Below, in pieces: positions 8,496 through 17,653 of a DNA stretch of 64,000 bases. The translations under genes and the position numbers were made by a program. The stretch's first letter is position 1. Each line of letters opens with the position of its first letter. The DNA is from Nostoc mirabile CHAB5784 (GTDB lineage: Bacteria; Cyanobacteriota; Cyanobacteriia; Cyanobacteriales; Nostocaceae): positions 1 to 64,000 of the forward strand of contig NZ_JAIVFS010000027.1 of assembly GCF_020829645.1 (NCBI RefSeq). Direction: 5' to 3'. A model generated the notes under the pieces. It was not told the origin of the DNA. It made no database searches and worked only from the letters and a program-made list of their open reading frames with translations.

Positions 8496-10142
8496 TTAAA
8501 TTGTTTTTAGACGTTTTTTCTTGTTTTTTTGCTGAGGATTGGCATCTTCTATATCTTGTTTCTCCAGTTCTGGCAATTTAAAAAGAACTCCCGCAAAAAA
8601 CCAATAATAGACAGCAACCGGATCAACATCCAGAGGATAGTAGTAGGTGTTGTAGCTAATAAACAATATAAACACCCACAAAGCTGCTCCGTAACTGCGG
8701 AAATTACGGTTCTTTATGGAGCGATAGGTTTTAAAGCCAATAATTGTTAAACTTGTTACCAAAGCCAGAAAAGCTAGCACTCCAAAAATTCCAACTTCAA
8801 AAAGTACTTTGGGGTAGTAGGTTTCCACCAGCTTAGTTTTACCCATTACGCGGGCAGAGTTAGTTGCTCGTCCTAAACCACTTCCCAGTGGGCCGTCTAC
8901 GTTTTTCCAATTCTCTTCAAATTGCTGGACGATAAAATCTTGAGGTGGCGAAGCCTCCCATCGACCTGTAAAACTCTCGCTTCTCTGTTGCACTACATCA
9001 GGGTTAGTCACCATTGCTATTCCCAGAACTAGGGCAAGTCCTATCCCTATGGGGATAAATCGTTTAAGGTTGCCAAGTTGACCAGTGAGCAATAGCAAAA
9101 TCCCGAAGCAGGTTGGTACTAAAGCTAAGGCGATTCTTTGTCCAGAGATTACAGCATTAATAAAGACTGTTACTAAAGAACCTAAACCGATCAGTCGCCA
9201 TATTGGGGAGGGGTCGGTGAAGCCGGTGGCAAAGGTAAAAAAGGTGCTGGAAATTAAGAACCATGCCCACTGCCAAGGAGCTACAAATGTCCCTGGTAGG
9301 CGAATGACTCCTTCTTCGGGACTATATAAGAGCGCTCCACCAAAATAACACCGGGCTTCTAGTGATGTGACAAATAGGGCATTTCCTTCAAGACCTCTAG
9401 TGCCTTGACATACACCAGTTAGTAGTAACAGGTATTGAATAAATCCCAACACACAGCAAATCACTATTAGGACAATCTGGAGGCGCGATAAAAATAGAAA
9501 ATCCCGCTTATCTCGAATTAGATAGTAGGCACAACCAAGTAGGGGGACATAGCCTAAAAATACTTTCAGTCCCAGAATGCCCATGCCTAATGGTATTTCT
9601 TGGGGTGCTTTTTCCAATAGTCCTACACTAGGCGGGTTAAACTGCTGTCCACCATTGATAAACAACAGCGTTAGCAGACTACAACCCAAGACAATATAAA
9701 GTGGGGTTTTAATGCCTTGGGGAATAATTAGGGGTAGCCCCTGTTTACGACAAGTCTGCCAAAGTCCAATTAGGGCTGGAACATAAAAGGCATCTTTAGC
9801 TAATTGGAGTATGGGACTATTGCCCAAGTAGTAGGTGATAGTACCTCCAATAGGTACGTAAATGATGAAGGCATATAGCGCTTGACGCGGGTATTTGTAG
9901 GAAAGGGATATGATGAATATCCCTAAGACGCCAGGGACTGCCACTTTTATTCCACCTACGAAAAAAAGTAGAATGCCAACTAAAACACTGCCAAAGGTGG
10001 CGGTGGTGACTAAGCTAGTGAGTTCTTTACGTGCTTGGGCTGCTTTGCGCTTTTGGGCTAACTGTTCTTTGAGGCTAAGACTAGGAGCTTCTTTTTCACC
10101 CTGTTTTTTTGATTTTTGATTTTTTGACTTTGATTTCGGCAT
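8496..10142 (-). CDS. hpsL: HpsL-like polysaccharide polymerase/ligase membrane protein
   Basis: 548 residues. A Lys-rich cytoplasmic N-terminus (KSKSKNQKSKKQG, then SLKEQLAQKRKAAQARKEL) is followed by about 10-12 hydrophobic segments, for example LVTTATFGSVLVGILLFFVGG, ALYAFIIYVPIGG, IVLIVICCVLGFIQYLLLL, and a large polar loop with VVQQRSESFTGRWEASPP between the late segments, as in Wzy/WaaL-type O-antigen polymerases and ligases. The protein ends with a Lys-rich tail (QQKNKKKRLKTI). Architecture and neighbours fit HpsL of the hormogonium polysaccharide system, which would polymerise or ligate the exopolysaccharide at the outer face of the plasma membrane. First gene of a five-gene minus-strand run. 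Confidence 0.75.
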   Translation of the reverse strand: MPKSKSKNQKSKKQGEKEAPSLSLKEQLAQKRKAAQARKELTSLVTTATFGSVLVGILLFFVGGIKVAVPGVLGIFIISLSYKYPRQALYAFIIYVPIGGTITYYLGNSPILQLAKDAFYVPALIGLWQTCRKQGLPLIIPQGIKTPLYIVLGCSLLTLLFINGGQQFNPPSVGLLEKAPQEIPLGMGILGLKVFLGYVPLLGCAYYLIRDKRDFLFLSRLQIVLIVICCVLGFIQYLLLLTGVCQGTRGLEGNALFVTSLEARCYFGGALLYSPEEGVIRLPGTFVAPWQWAWFLISSTFFTFATGFTDPSPIWRLIGLGSLVTVFINAVISGQRIALALVPTCFGILLLLTGQLGNLKRFIPIGIGLALVLGIAMVTNPDVVQQRSESFTGRWEASPPQDFIVQQFEENWKNVDGPLGSGLGRATNSARVMGKTKLVETYYPKVLFEVGIFGVLAFLALVTSLTIIGFKTYRSIKNRNFRSYGAALWVFILFISYNTYYYPLDVDPVAVYYWFFAGVLFKLPELEKQDIEDANPQQKNKKKRLKTI

Positions 10143-10208
10143 AGTGGCGCTGTAGCCTATCAGCCTTAAAAAATAATCTATAGCTTACATACAAATGGAT
10201 TGCAATGG

Positions 10209-10949
10209 CTATAGCGTGTACAAGCCGAATTCATCCTTAACTGATTGAGTTAGGGATTTTCGATCAAAAATATTGAAGTTTAACTTCATTGAACCATAAA
10301 AAAGATTTTCTCCTGTTTCTACAATGTAAACTGCTCCGGGAAATGGTAATGGTTCAATAGGTTTAGCTTTGTCTTCTAATACGCCTCTGACTTTACCGTG
10401 GTCTATATAATACTTGTAGTATCCATAACCCCGATTATATTCGGCATTTTCTGGTAAGAAATTTAAGTCATATCGGATAATATTGGATGTGCCGCACATT
10501 GAATAGAAATTTTTTCTTTTAATATATATATATTTACTACCTTCTTTATATTTATAACCTTTATTGATAAACCATCCATTAGAGTTAGGATGTTGCTTAA
10601 TAAATGCGGCTAATTTGTTACTGATGCAATCATCTGCATCAACTGCCATAGTGTGAGTTGGAGAAAATTGATGAGCATACATTAATCCCTTCAAGATTTT
10701 TCGCCCTTTATCTGTGTCTCCTCTAGCTATAGGGTTTGTCTCGTTGGGAGGAGGAAAATCAACTGTAATGTACGTAATCTGGGGATGATTAAAATCTATT
10801 TTTGGCTGTTCATGGCAAACGACAATAGCGTGAAAATCAGAACAGGTTTGATTGCAAATTGATTTGATGCATCTTTCAAATGATTGGGTGACACGCTCCC
10901 AGGAGTTGGAAACTTTAGCACTTTTAAGTGGGATAATAAAAACAAGCAT
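10209..10949 (-). CDS. GT-A fold glycosyltransferase-like protein
   Basis: 246 residues. Begins LVFIIPLKSAKVSNSWERV, then FHAIVVCHEQP and, at about residue 100, HTMAVDADDCISNKLAAFI, where DADD is a DxD-type metal site after a hydrophobic strand. No transmembrane segment. It is upstream of and co-directional with the hps run (67 bases before the polymerase gene), so a role in the same polysaccharide is likely. Shorter than most GT2 enzymes (about 300) and lacking an obvious acceptor E/D motif; the exact subfamily is not recognised. Confidence 0.6.
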   Translation of the reverse strand: MLVFIIPLKSAKVSNSWERVTQSFERCIKSICNQTCSDFHAIVVCHEQPKIDFNHPQITYITVDFPPPNETNPIARGDTDKGRKILKGLMYAHQFSPTHTMAVDADDCISNKLAAFIKQHPNSNGWFINKGYKYKEGSKYIYIKRKNFYSMCGTSNIIRYDLNFLPENAEYNRGYGYYKYYIDHGKVRGVLEDKAKPIEPLPFPGAVYIVETGENLFYGSMKLNFNIFDRKSLTQSVKDEFGLYTL

Positions 10950-10990
10950 TATATTACCTTATAGAAGATATAGCGCTTCTCTGTTGAGTG

Positions 10991-11097
10991 TAATACAGAC
11001 CTAACCCCCAGCCCCTTCCCTGCAAGGGAAGGGGAGTAAGATTTAAAGCCTTTCTCGTTTTAGGAGAAAGGAATGGAAGTGAGGTCAAAGTGTATTG
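10991..11097. mobile_element. MITE-like element, CAATAC family (diverged)
   Basis: Left end TAATACAGACCTAACC and right end GGTCAAAGTGTATTG are related to the CAATACG-type ends of the elements at 30229, 48232 and 57855. The interior is the common CCTAACCCCC / CCTTCCCTGCAAGGGAAGGGG hairpin cargo. Assignment to the family is by end similarity only; no target duplication is visible. Confidence 0.45.
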
Positions 11098-11400
11098 CAT
11101 CCATAGACGCCTAGCGGCTTCCCGCTCTTTACGAGAACCTCTATAATCAATGAACATACACAGACCTCTTTGTTATATAAGGAGGTTTACAATAGTACGT
11201 AAAAGTGCAAATGCAAATACTAAATTTTCCGCAGATGACCAAAGCTGGTTAATTTGCAGAAGCTGTGACGACGAAAAAGTTGCATTTTTGAAAGGTGAGA
11301 TAGTAGCTAATCCCTTTCACGCAAAGACTACTTAATTTAATGAACCATGAAGACACGAAAGACAGAAAATTAAGTAATCTTACACGGGGAAGGGAGTAAC
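11098..11400. other. Gene-free stretch before glmM
   Basis: About 300 bases with a short direct motif TATAATCAATG and a 61-codon frame that shows no codon pattern or family likeness. I see no gene. A TTGTGACGACGAAAAAG segment and AT-rich sequence follow. It separates the polysaccharide cluster from glmM, whose 3' end faces it. Confidence 0.4.
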
Positions 11401-12873
11401 TTAGACTGCTATGTGTTGCTGGACTTTTGAAACTAATTCATTTGTCCAGTAGTTGGTAAGTTCAGCATTGGCAGCTTCTACCATAACCCTGATCACTGGT
11501 TCTGTGCCAGAGGCGCGAACCAAAATTCTGCCGGAATCACCCATTGCAGCTTCAGCAAGAGCGATCGCTTGTTGCACAGGTTGGCAATCTTGCCATTTTA
11601 AACGGCGATCGCGATCGACAACTCGCACGTTCTGCAATAATTGTGGATAGGTCTGGAAGCTTTGATCTACTAATTCGCTAAGGGGAACACCCGCCTCTCT
11701 CACCAAAGCTGCTATATGTAATGCTGTTAACAAGCCATCTCCAGTAACTGCGTAGTGACGGCAAAGAATATGACCTGATTGTTCGCCACCTAGCATTCCC
11801 CCAGTTCGCTGCATTTCGGCTTGCACATATTGGTCGCCGACTGCGGTACGAATTAAGTTACCCCCAATTTTTTGCCAAGCTTTCTCAAAGCCTAAGTTGG
11901 CCATGACTGTAGATACAATCAGGTTGTCTGGCAGTTGGTGATTTTGTTGTAAGTGGCGTCCCCATAGGTAGAGAATGTAATCGCCGTTAACTTGCCTGCC
12001 AGTATTGTCTACTGCTAAGACGCGATCGGCATCGCCATCGAAGGCAAAGCCGATGTCGGCGTTGTGTTCTTGTACTGTGGCTGCAAGAATATCTAGGTGG
12101 GTGGAACCGCAGTTAACATTAATGCGATCGCCATCTGCTTCGTTATGTAAGCAGATCACCTCTGCCCCCATTTCTGTAAATACTGATGGTGCTAACCCGA
12201 CTGCTGCCCCCCACGCCAAGTCTAAAACAATCTTCATTCCCTGAAGATTTAGGGCACCATTTAAGGGTTTTTTCAACGCCTCGCCATAATGTTCCACTAA
12301 CTCAAAACGTGAGTAATGCCGTCCGCAATTACTGACTGTAGCGATCGGTGATATCTTGCCACGCAGTCCCGCTTCAATTTCTGCTTGCAATATTTGCGGT
12401 AACTTTCCACCATTCGCACCAAAAATCTTAATCCCATTGTCTTCTGGGGGATTGTGGCTGGCAGAAATCATCACTCCACCGATGGCATCACTGATGCTGG
12501 TGAGATAGGCAATGCAAGGAGTGGGACATAATCCCAAATACCAGACCTCTAATCCTGCTGCTGTTAACCCTGCACTCAAAGCCATTGCCAGCATATCGCT
12601 AGAGTTTCTAGAGTCCTGTCCAAGAATGACTGGCCCTACTTGAGTTGCATGGTTACGTAAAACAATCCCCGTCCAAAAACCAACTTGTAATGCTAGGGGC
12701 GCACTCAGTAATTCTCCGACTCGTCCGCGAATCCCATCTGTACCAAATAAGGGATTTGCTGGTAATGGGATTAAATTCAGTGCAAAACTGCTCTCAATGC
12801 CTTTGCCCAATGCATCAACTTCGGAAGCAGAACCCCCAGAAATGCCCGGTGTCCGAGTTATAGATGAAACCAT
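11401..12873 (-). CDS. glmM: Phosphoglucosamine mutase GlmM
   Basis: About 490 residues; bacterial GlmM is 445-490. Interconverts glucosamine-6-phosphate and glucosamine-1-phosphate for UDP-GlcNAc, peptidoglycan and lipid A synthesis in the cytoplasm. Visible are [11 protein letters not shown] at the N-terminus, the phosphoserine loop [21 protein letters not shown], the metal loop [14 protein letters not shown], the sugar loop [19 protein letters not shown] and the phosphate-binding [15 protein letters not shown] chose ATG 12873 (MVSSITRT) over the upstream in-frame codon at 12894; the extra N-terminal 40 residues before the conserved core are common in cyanobacteria. Single-gene unit divergent from heme oxygenase. 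Confidence 0.95.
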   Translation of the reverse strand: MVSSITRTPGISGGSASEVDALGKGIESSFALNLIPLPANPLFGTDGIRGRVGELLSAPLALQVGFWTGIVLRNHATQVGPVILGQDSRNSSDMLAMALSAGLTAAGLEVWYLGLCPTPCIAYLTSISDAIGGVMISASHNPPEDNGIKIFGANGGKLPQILQAEIEAGLRGKISPIATVSNCGRHYSRFELVEHYGEALKKPLNGALNLQGMKIVLDLAWGAAVGLAPSVFTEMGAEVICLHNEADGDRINVNCGSTHLDILAATVQEHNADIGFAFDGDADRVLAVDNTGRQVNGDYILYLWGRHLQQNHQLPDNLIVSTVMANLGFEKAWQKIGGNLIRTAVGDQYVQAEMQRTGGMLGGEQSGHILCRHYAVTGDGLLTALHIAALVREAGVPLSELVDQSFQTYPQLLQNVRVVDRDRRLKWQDCQPVQQAIALAEAAMGDSGRILVRASGTEPVIRVMVEAANAELTNYWTNELVSKVQQHIAV

Positions 12874-13447
12874 ATTTTTAAACACTCCACACAATCACAC
12901 TGAAAAATAGCACCTAAGACTTTATTCAGCAATTTCGACATGCTTTTTTTCTTTAGAAATTCATTCTAAATCAAGCTCCTATTACGTAATAATACGTAAT
13001 TTATGCCCTTTTATTGTAAAGTTTTCATGAAGCCAGTATTGGTTTTTACATTATCAGTAAAGTCTTCACATCTTAGCTAATTATTCCTTTTATGCCCTCA
13101 ACCTTAGTCTTGATTTGTTATCTGTAATTAGTTCACACTTTGCAATGCTACCAACCGATGGTTACTAGTAATAAATACAACCCGTATTTAATCACAAGTG
13201 TTTTTCTGTAAAGCTGAGAATGAAAGCGAAATTTAGCTAATACCAACAAAAATATCAAAACGCTAGAATGTAAAATTATATCCACTGAGTCTATTTAGCG
13301 TGTAAAAAAATACAAAACTTTTTAACTTAAAAAATTTTAATATAAATTCTCATCAAATAGTTTTAAGGTAACGTTTTAATGGCTTTTTTAGCCGTTAGTG
13401 AATTAAAACTTCGGCAGTTAACTTTATTAAAAGTTGAGAAATTTAGC
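12874..13447. promoter_or_regulatory. AT-rich divergent promoter region between glmM and heme oxygenase
   Basis: About 570 bases without a gene. It is very AT-rich, with a local near-palindrome around TTACGTAATAATACGTAA (12982-12999) and a run TTTTTAACTTAAAAAATTTTAATATAAA (13319 on) shortly before the heme oxygenase start. Both genes point away from it, so it must hold both promoters. No riboswitch-like structure is evident to me. Confidence 0.5.
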
Positions 13448-14164
13448 ATGAGCAGCAATTTAGCAACCAAATTACGTGTAGGCACTAAGAAAGCCCACAC
13501 AATGGCAGAAAATGTAGGTTTTGTCAAGTGCTTTTTAAGAGGAGTAGTCGAGAAAAACTCTTACCGGAAACTTGTTGCTAATTTCTACTTCGTCTACTCA
13601 GCGATGGAAGAGGAAATGGAAAAGCATCGCCAGCACCCAATTCTTTCTAAAATTAACTTTCCCCAGCTAAACCGCAAGTATAGCCTAGAGCAAGACCTGA
13701 GTTATTACTTTGGTGCTAACTGGAGAGAGCAAATCAAGCTATCTCCCGCAGGTGAAGCTTATGTACAACGCATCCGAGAAATATCTGCCACAGAACCGGA
13801 ACTGTTAATTGCTCATTCATATACTCGTTACTTGGGTGACTTATCCGGGGGACAAATTCTCAAAAATATTGCTGTAACGGCGATGAATTTGTCTGATGGA
13901 CAAGGAACAGCCTTTTATGAGTTTCCAGAGATTCCTGACGAGAAGGCATTCAAAGCCAAATATCGTCAAGTTTTGGATGAATTACCCCTCGACGAGGCTA
14001 CAACCGATCGCATCGTTGATGAAGCTAACGCTGCTTTTGGCGTAAACATGACGATGTTCCAGGAATTGGAAGGCAATTTGATTAAGGCGATCGGGGTAAT
14101 GCTGTACAATAGCCTCACACGGCGACGGACACGCGGCAGTACTGAACTCGTCACAGCTGAGTAA
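13448..14164 (+). CDS. ho1: Heme oxygenase (biliverdin-forming, HO1)
   Basis: 238 residues from ATG 13448 (MSSNLATKLR), preferred over the in-frame ATG at 13379 because the family begins here and its length is 235-240. Opens heme to biliverdin IX-alpha, CO and iron with reduced ferredoxin, the first step to phycocyanobilin for phycobilisomes and phytochromes. Visible are the proximal His in GTKKAHTMAENVGFVKCFL, the conserved FYFVYSAMEEEME, and the distal-helix glycine motif YTRYLGDLSGGQIL. Stand-alone gene with a long upstream region. Confidence 0.96.
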   Translation: MSSNLATKLRVGTKKAHTMAENVGFVKCFLRGVVEKNSYRKLVANFYFVYSAMEEEMEKHRQHPILSKINFPQLNRKYSLEQDLSYYFGANWREQIKLSPAGEAYVQRIREISATEPELLIAHSYTRYLGDLSGGQILKNIAVTAMNLSDGQGTAFYEFPEIPDEKAFKAKYRQVLDELPLDEATTDRIVDEANAAFGVNMTMFQELEGNLIKAIGVMLYNSLTRRRTRGSTELVTAE

Positions 14165-14619
14165 CTGTGTTGAGATTGCGGAGTATAGTGTGTGGAGCGA
14201 TAAATTCAGATAGCCTGATGAAGGATAATTCATAGGTGTTTCTGGGGAAAGAGCAATCAACGCTCAAAATATTTAGGGGCAATAGCCTTGTGACTGCTTT
14301 CTATTGGTGAAAGCAAGCATGGGGAGATTGCCCCTCAATTATGTTTAATAGTTAGGATTTATCAGTATTTTTCAGTTTAAAATAACTAAGTCATATCATG
14401 TCCGCTTGATTGCTTATTAAATCCGAAGAACCCCACCCCGACAATCGTCGCTTTGTCTCCCCTCCCCGCTTGCGGGGAGGGGTTGGGGGTGGGGTGTAAT
14501 GACTGTGGTTAGCATAACTATTTATGCGGACATGATATCAATCTTTACACCAAGCTTAATCTCAGTATTTAAGTTTGTAACCCGTAAAACTTACCATACT
14601 GAGTAAATCAGGCAAAAAT
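14165..14619. other. Intergenic region with one MITE-like element
   Basis: No gene seen. It contains the inverted-repeat element at 14393-14538 and AT-rich sequence in front of the GTPase gene. Confidence 0.5.
14393..14538. mobile_element. MITE-like element, ATATCATGTCCGC ends
   Basis: ATATCATGTCCGC at 14393-14405 is repeated as its exact reverse complement GCGGACATGATAT at 14526-14538. The interior has a strong nested hairpin, CCCCTCCCCGCTTGCGGGGAGGGG, inside CCCCACCCC / GGGGTGGGG. No open frame. It is unlike the other element families in the window in its ends, but its hairpin cargo is similar to that at 4851-4965. Confidence 0.7.
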
Positions 14620-15681
14620 ATGGCTACGAAAATTCCTGTCACAGTGATCACAGGCTTCTTAGGTAGTGGAAAAACCAGCCTAATTCGCCACCTGCTACAA
14701 AACAATCAAGGACGCCGCATTGCCGTTTTAGTCAATGAATTTGGTGAACTCGGTATTGATGGCGAATTGTTAAAATCCTGTCAAGTTTGCCCGGAAGATG
14801 GTGAGGGCGACACTAATATCTTTGAATTAACTAACGGCTGCTTATGCTGCACCGTGCAGGAAGAGTTTTACCCGACGATGCAAGAGTTAATCAAGCGGCG
14901 GGATAGCATCGACTGCATTTTGATTGAAACCTCTGGTTTAGCCTTGCCAAAACCACTGGTGAAGGCTTTTCGCTGGCAAGAAATTCGCAACGCCGCCACT
15001 GTGGATGCTGTAATTACCGTGGTAGATTGTGCGGCGGTAGCAGCAGGGACATTTGCTAGCGATCCAGAGGCGATCGCAGCCCAGCGCCAAGCAGATGATA
15101 ATCTAGAACACGAAACACCCTTGCAAGAACTGTTTGAAGACCAACTTGCTTGTGCAGACTTAGTGGTGTTAAATAAAATTGACTTGGTAGATGCCGAGAC
15201 AAAAGCCAGAGTTGAGGAATTGATTAAGCAAGAATTGCCCAGAGTGGTGAAGATTGTCGAGAGCGATGCCTCCGGCGGGCTACGCCTACGTTCTCAACTC
15301 GATGCATCTATATTATTAGGATTCCAAGCCGCAGTGGAAGACAATTTAGATTCTCGTCCCAGTCATCACGATACAGAAGAAGACCACAAGCACGACGAAG
15401 AAATTACCTCAGCTAATTTAATTTTGGATCGTACCTTTGACCCTGAAAAGTTGCAACAGCAATTAGAGAAATTAGCACAACAACAAGAGATTTACCGGAT
15501 TAAAGGCTTTGTGGCAGTGCCAAATAAATCCATGCGCCTAGTGATGCAAGGCGTGGGAACTCGATTTGATAAATTTTACGATCGCCCCTGGAAACCCGAA
15601 GAGGCCCGGCAAACCCGCTTAGTTTTCATTGGACGTGATTTGAAGTCTTCAGAAATCGAATCACAACTTGTAGCTTTATAA
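14620..15681 (+). CDS. cobW: CobW/COG0523-type G3E GTPase (metal chaperone)
   Basis: 353 residues. Walker A GFLGSGKTSLIRHLL at about residue 10, the metal-binding GCLCC motif at about residue 73, ETSGLALPKP (Walker B/switch), and the guanine-specificity motif NKIDL at about residue 186. A His/Asp-rich stretch (HHDTEEDHKHDEE, about 247-261) precedes the C-terminal CobW_C domain. Such proteins load or sort metals (Co, Zn, Fe); cobalamin synthesis is a possible but unproved role. The codons at 15262-15294 encode SDASGGLRLRS, an in-frame copy of the dispersed repeat also found at 1544 and 63682; it lies between the GTPase and C-terminal domains, where an insertion can be tolerated. Confidence 0.88.
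   Translation: MATKIPVTVITGFLGSGKTSLIRHLLQNNQGRRIAVLVNEFGELGIDGELLKSCQVCPEDGEGDTNIFELTNGCLCCTVQEEFYPTMQELIKRRDSIDCILIETSGLALPKPLVKAFRWQEIRNAATVDAVITVVDCAAVAAGTFASDPEAIAAQRQADDNLEHETPLQELFEDQLACADLVVLNKIDLVDAETKARVEELIKQELPRVVKIVESDASGGLRLRSQLDASILLGFQAAVEDNLDSRPSHHDTEEDHKHDEEITSANLILDRTFDPEKLQQQLEKLAQQQEIYRIKGFVAVPNKSMRLVMQGVGTRFDKFYDRPWKPEEARQTRLVFIGRDLKSSEIESQLVAL
15262..15294 (+). repeat. In-frame dispersed repeat, copy 2 (inside GTPase gene)
   Basis: AGCGATGCCTCCGGCGGGC and the following TACGCCTACG match the repeat in the kinase relic at 1544-1576 almost base for base and add SDASGGLRLRS to the protein without breaking the frame. Confidence 0.85.
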
Positions 15682-15809
15682 GTATACCCAGATCCCCGAC
15701 TTCGTAAAAGTTGTCGTGGATCTATCTTCTGAAAGTTACGAGTTATGAATAATTAGTTAATTCCAAGTAAAAAACAATAATAGCTGAAAATCTTGCACTT
15801 TAGAAAAGT

Positions 15810-16280
15810 ATGACCATCTCTCAACTATTTAACGTTGCCAATCTTTTCGTATTGCCTTTTTGGGCGTTGATGATTTTATTGCCAAATTGGAAAGTTACAC
15901 GGCAGATTATGTCATCATATTTGCCTTTTGTGCTGTTAGCTGGGGCGTATTTGTATTTGTTTGTCAGGAGTATTACACCAGAAAACGCCCAAGCTTTATC
16001 GAATCCCCAATTAGCCGATATTGCGCGATTTTTTACAGATGAAACGGCTGCTGCAACGGGTTGGATTCATTTTTTAGTGATGGATTTATTCGTCGGCCGA
16101 TGGATTTATTGGGAAGGACAAAAAACAGGTATTTGGACAATTCATTCCCTTGCACTGTGTTTGTTTGCTGGCCCTATGGGATTACTGTCTCACATCTTGA
16201 CTGACTGGATTACTAAGACATTTTTCCCTAAATCTCAGCAGAATGAAACGGTGACGGTAGGAGAAAAAGCTGCGTCATAA
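15810..16280 (+). CDS. ABA4-like membrane protein (DUF4281)
   Basis: 156 residues with four hydrophobic segments: LFNVANLFVLPFWALMILLP, SYLPFVLLAGAYLYLFV, GWIHFLVMDLFVGRWIYWEG and IHSLALCLFAGPMGLLSHILT. The motifs P-F-W-x-L-M and W-x-H-x4-D-L-F-V-G-R-W are those of the ABA4-like family, named for the plant protein needed for neoxanthin formation. In cyanobacteria the role is not established; an involvement in carotenoid modification in membranes is possible. Followed directly by a strong hairpin terminator. Confidence 0.85.
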   Translation: MTISQLFNVANLFVLPFWALMILLPNWKVTRQIMSSYLPFVLLAGAYLYLFVRSITPENAQALSNPQLADIARFFTDETAAATGWIHFLVMDLFVGRWIYWEGQKTGIWTIHSLALCLFAGPMGLLSHILTDWITKTFFPKSQQNETVTVGEKAAS

Positions 16281-16289
16281 TCTGGCACA

Positions 16290-16321
16290 TAGTAGGGTAG
16301 CACAGATGTGCTACCCTACTA
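16290..16321 (+). terminator. Perfect 15-base-pair hairpin after the ABA4-like gene
   Basis: TAGTAGGGTAGCACA and its exact reverse complement are separated by GA, starting 10 bases after the stop. No strong T tract follows, but it lies between two convergent genes and could stop transcription from both sides. Confidence 0.6.
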
Positions 16322-16347
16322 TTACAAATTACCTGATTTTAAAATCA

Positions 16348-16632
16348 TTAAGCGTTGTCGTGTCTATAGTCAGCATCTAACCAACAGCGTGGTAAAACTT
16401 CACCTGAAGGAAAAACGAGATTTTCTTTTTTAAAAGTTTCAGGTTGCTGTTCTTCTTGACCTTCTTGGTCTTTTGCGTGAACAACATCATTATTCGGGTC
16501 AATTAATTCCTGAATTTCAACAATCTTTACCAATTCGCCACTATCTTTGACTTGTAAAAGCATAGAAATTGCCTCAATGAGTTTGCATGGAAGTTCAAAG
16601 CGAGTCTCAATATAAACTCGCTCAAATCTCAA
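16348..16632 (-). CDS. Small conserved-type hypothetical protein
   Basis: 94 residues, MRFERVYIETRFELPCKLIEA at the start, a short beta-rich N-terminal part, then an acidic, Gln/Glu-rich middle (DQEGQEEQQPETF) and a tail LPRCWLDADYRHD. No membrane segment and no motif I recognise. Convergent with the ABA4-like gene across the hairpin at 16290. Codon use looks normal for the window, so it is probably real. Confidence 0.5.
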   Translation of the reverse strand: MRFERVYIETRFELPCKLIEAISMLLQVKDSGELVKIVEIQELIDPNNDVVHAKDQEGQEEQQPETFKKENLVFPSGEVLPRCWLDADYRHDNA

Positions 16633-16843
16633 CCGATTTTGAACGCGGAAATTCCTTAATTGTTAAAGGAAATTTTTATTAGATATCCACACATAAATTA
16701 CACAAGATTTATCTCTGTGTATCTGTGGAGTTCATTTTTATAAAATAGACACAGCAAATAGATACCTAATCCCGAAGCTAAAATCGAATCAGGGAATGCT
16801 GATTAATAAAATTGTCCAACTAAGATAATCTTGGTTTTAGCGA

Positions 16844-17152
16844 TTAGAAATCACGTTGATATTTTTCCAAAATATCTACTAAATTCACCTGGCATTGCAG
16901 GGGTAGTAGATCGATTAAAGGAACTTCACGTTTCCCGCCGCCAATTTTTACTGGAATCGATCCCAAGACTTGTAAAACTCGGTCTTCATTGACAGCGTTG
17001 GAAGTAATTAAGGGATACAGTTGCTCGGCAACAACTGTATGCAGTTTGGCATTAGATAAATAAAGATGCCATTTGGCAACGTCTATGTAGACGCTTTCGC
17101 CAATTTCAGCTGCTAGGGCTTCTAGTAGTTCTGTGGTGTTAGTCTTAGCCAT
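16844..17152 (-). CDS. DUF3181 family protein
   Basis: 102 residues, starting MAKTNTTELLEALAAEIGESVYIDVAKWHLYLSNAKLH and ending VDILEKYQRDF; this is the cyanobacteria- and plastid-restricted DUF3181 family, whose function is unknown. Mostly helical, soluble, no signal sequence. Single gene. Confidence 0.85.
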   Translation of the reverse strand: MAKTNTTELLEALAAEIGESVYIDVAKWHLYLSNAKLHTVVAEQLYPLITSNAVNEDRVLQVLGSIPVKIGGGKREVPLIDLLPLQCQVNLVDILEKYQRDF

Positions 17153-17271
17153 AAAAATAACCCTACATTAAGAAAAAGTGCGAAATCTCAGGCTTTTTTA
17201 CATTATGGCTCAATTAACAGCCTAATCCTACTACCAGAGGTTACAATCGCCCCAGCATGAGTAATCCATCT

Positions 17272-17529
17272 TCAGGTGGATTTTGGTGGAGTTTCGGTGT
17301 AGTTAGCGATCGCACTAATATAAATCAGATGCACCAACACTATTCCTGTCCAACTTAAAGTCACCCAAGGCAGCCACTCCCAAGGAGTGTCTTTCAATAT
17401 GTGGAAAAACCACAAGCCAGAATTGATAGTAGCAGCGATCGCTACATGCACGGCAAAATTCATCCGGTCATCGATCTTGCGGTAATCAGGATCTTTGCGA
17501 TCGGGTTTGCGAGGCCAACGAGGAGGCAT
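17272..17529 (-). CDS. 2TM domain-containing small membrane protein
   Basis: 85 residues. A basic N-terminus (MPPRWPRKPDRKDPDYRKIDDR) is followed by two hydrophobic segments, NFAVHVAIAATINSGLWFF and WLPWVTLSWTGIVLVHLIYIS. This helix pair with W at the bend is the 2TM domain pattern. Inserted in the plasma or thylakoid membrane; role unknown. Confidence 0.7.
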   Translation of the reverse strand: MPPRWPRKPDRKDPDYRKIDDRMNFAVHVAIAATINSGLWFFHILKDTPWEWLPWVTLSWTGIVLVHLIYISAIANYTETPPKST

Positions 17530-17653
17530 AAATATTTGTTACAGATTTAAATACACCCTATTCATTCTAAGGTTTTTGTGGCAGTGGTTGCTATTAGACC
17601 CTTACAACCAGTCATAATTGAACTGGAAGTCAAGAGCAGCTAGGTTAAATCCT

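Noticed and set aside
11150-11335. 61-codon plus-strand frame before glmM
   Set aside because: No ribosome site, no family likeness, and composition of a non-coding stretch.
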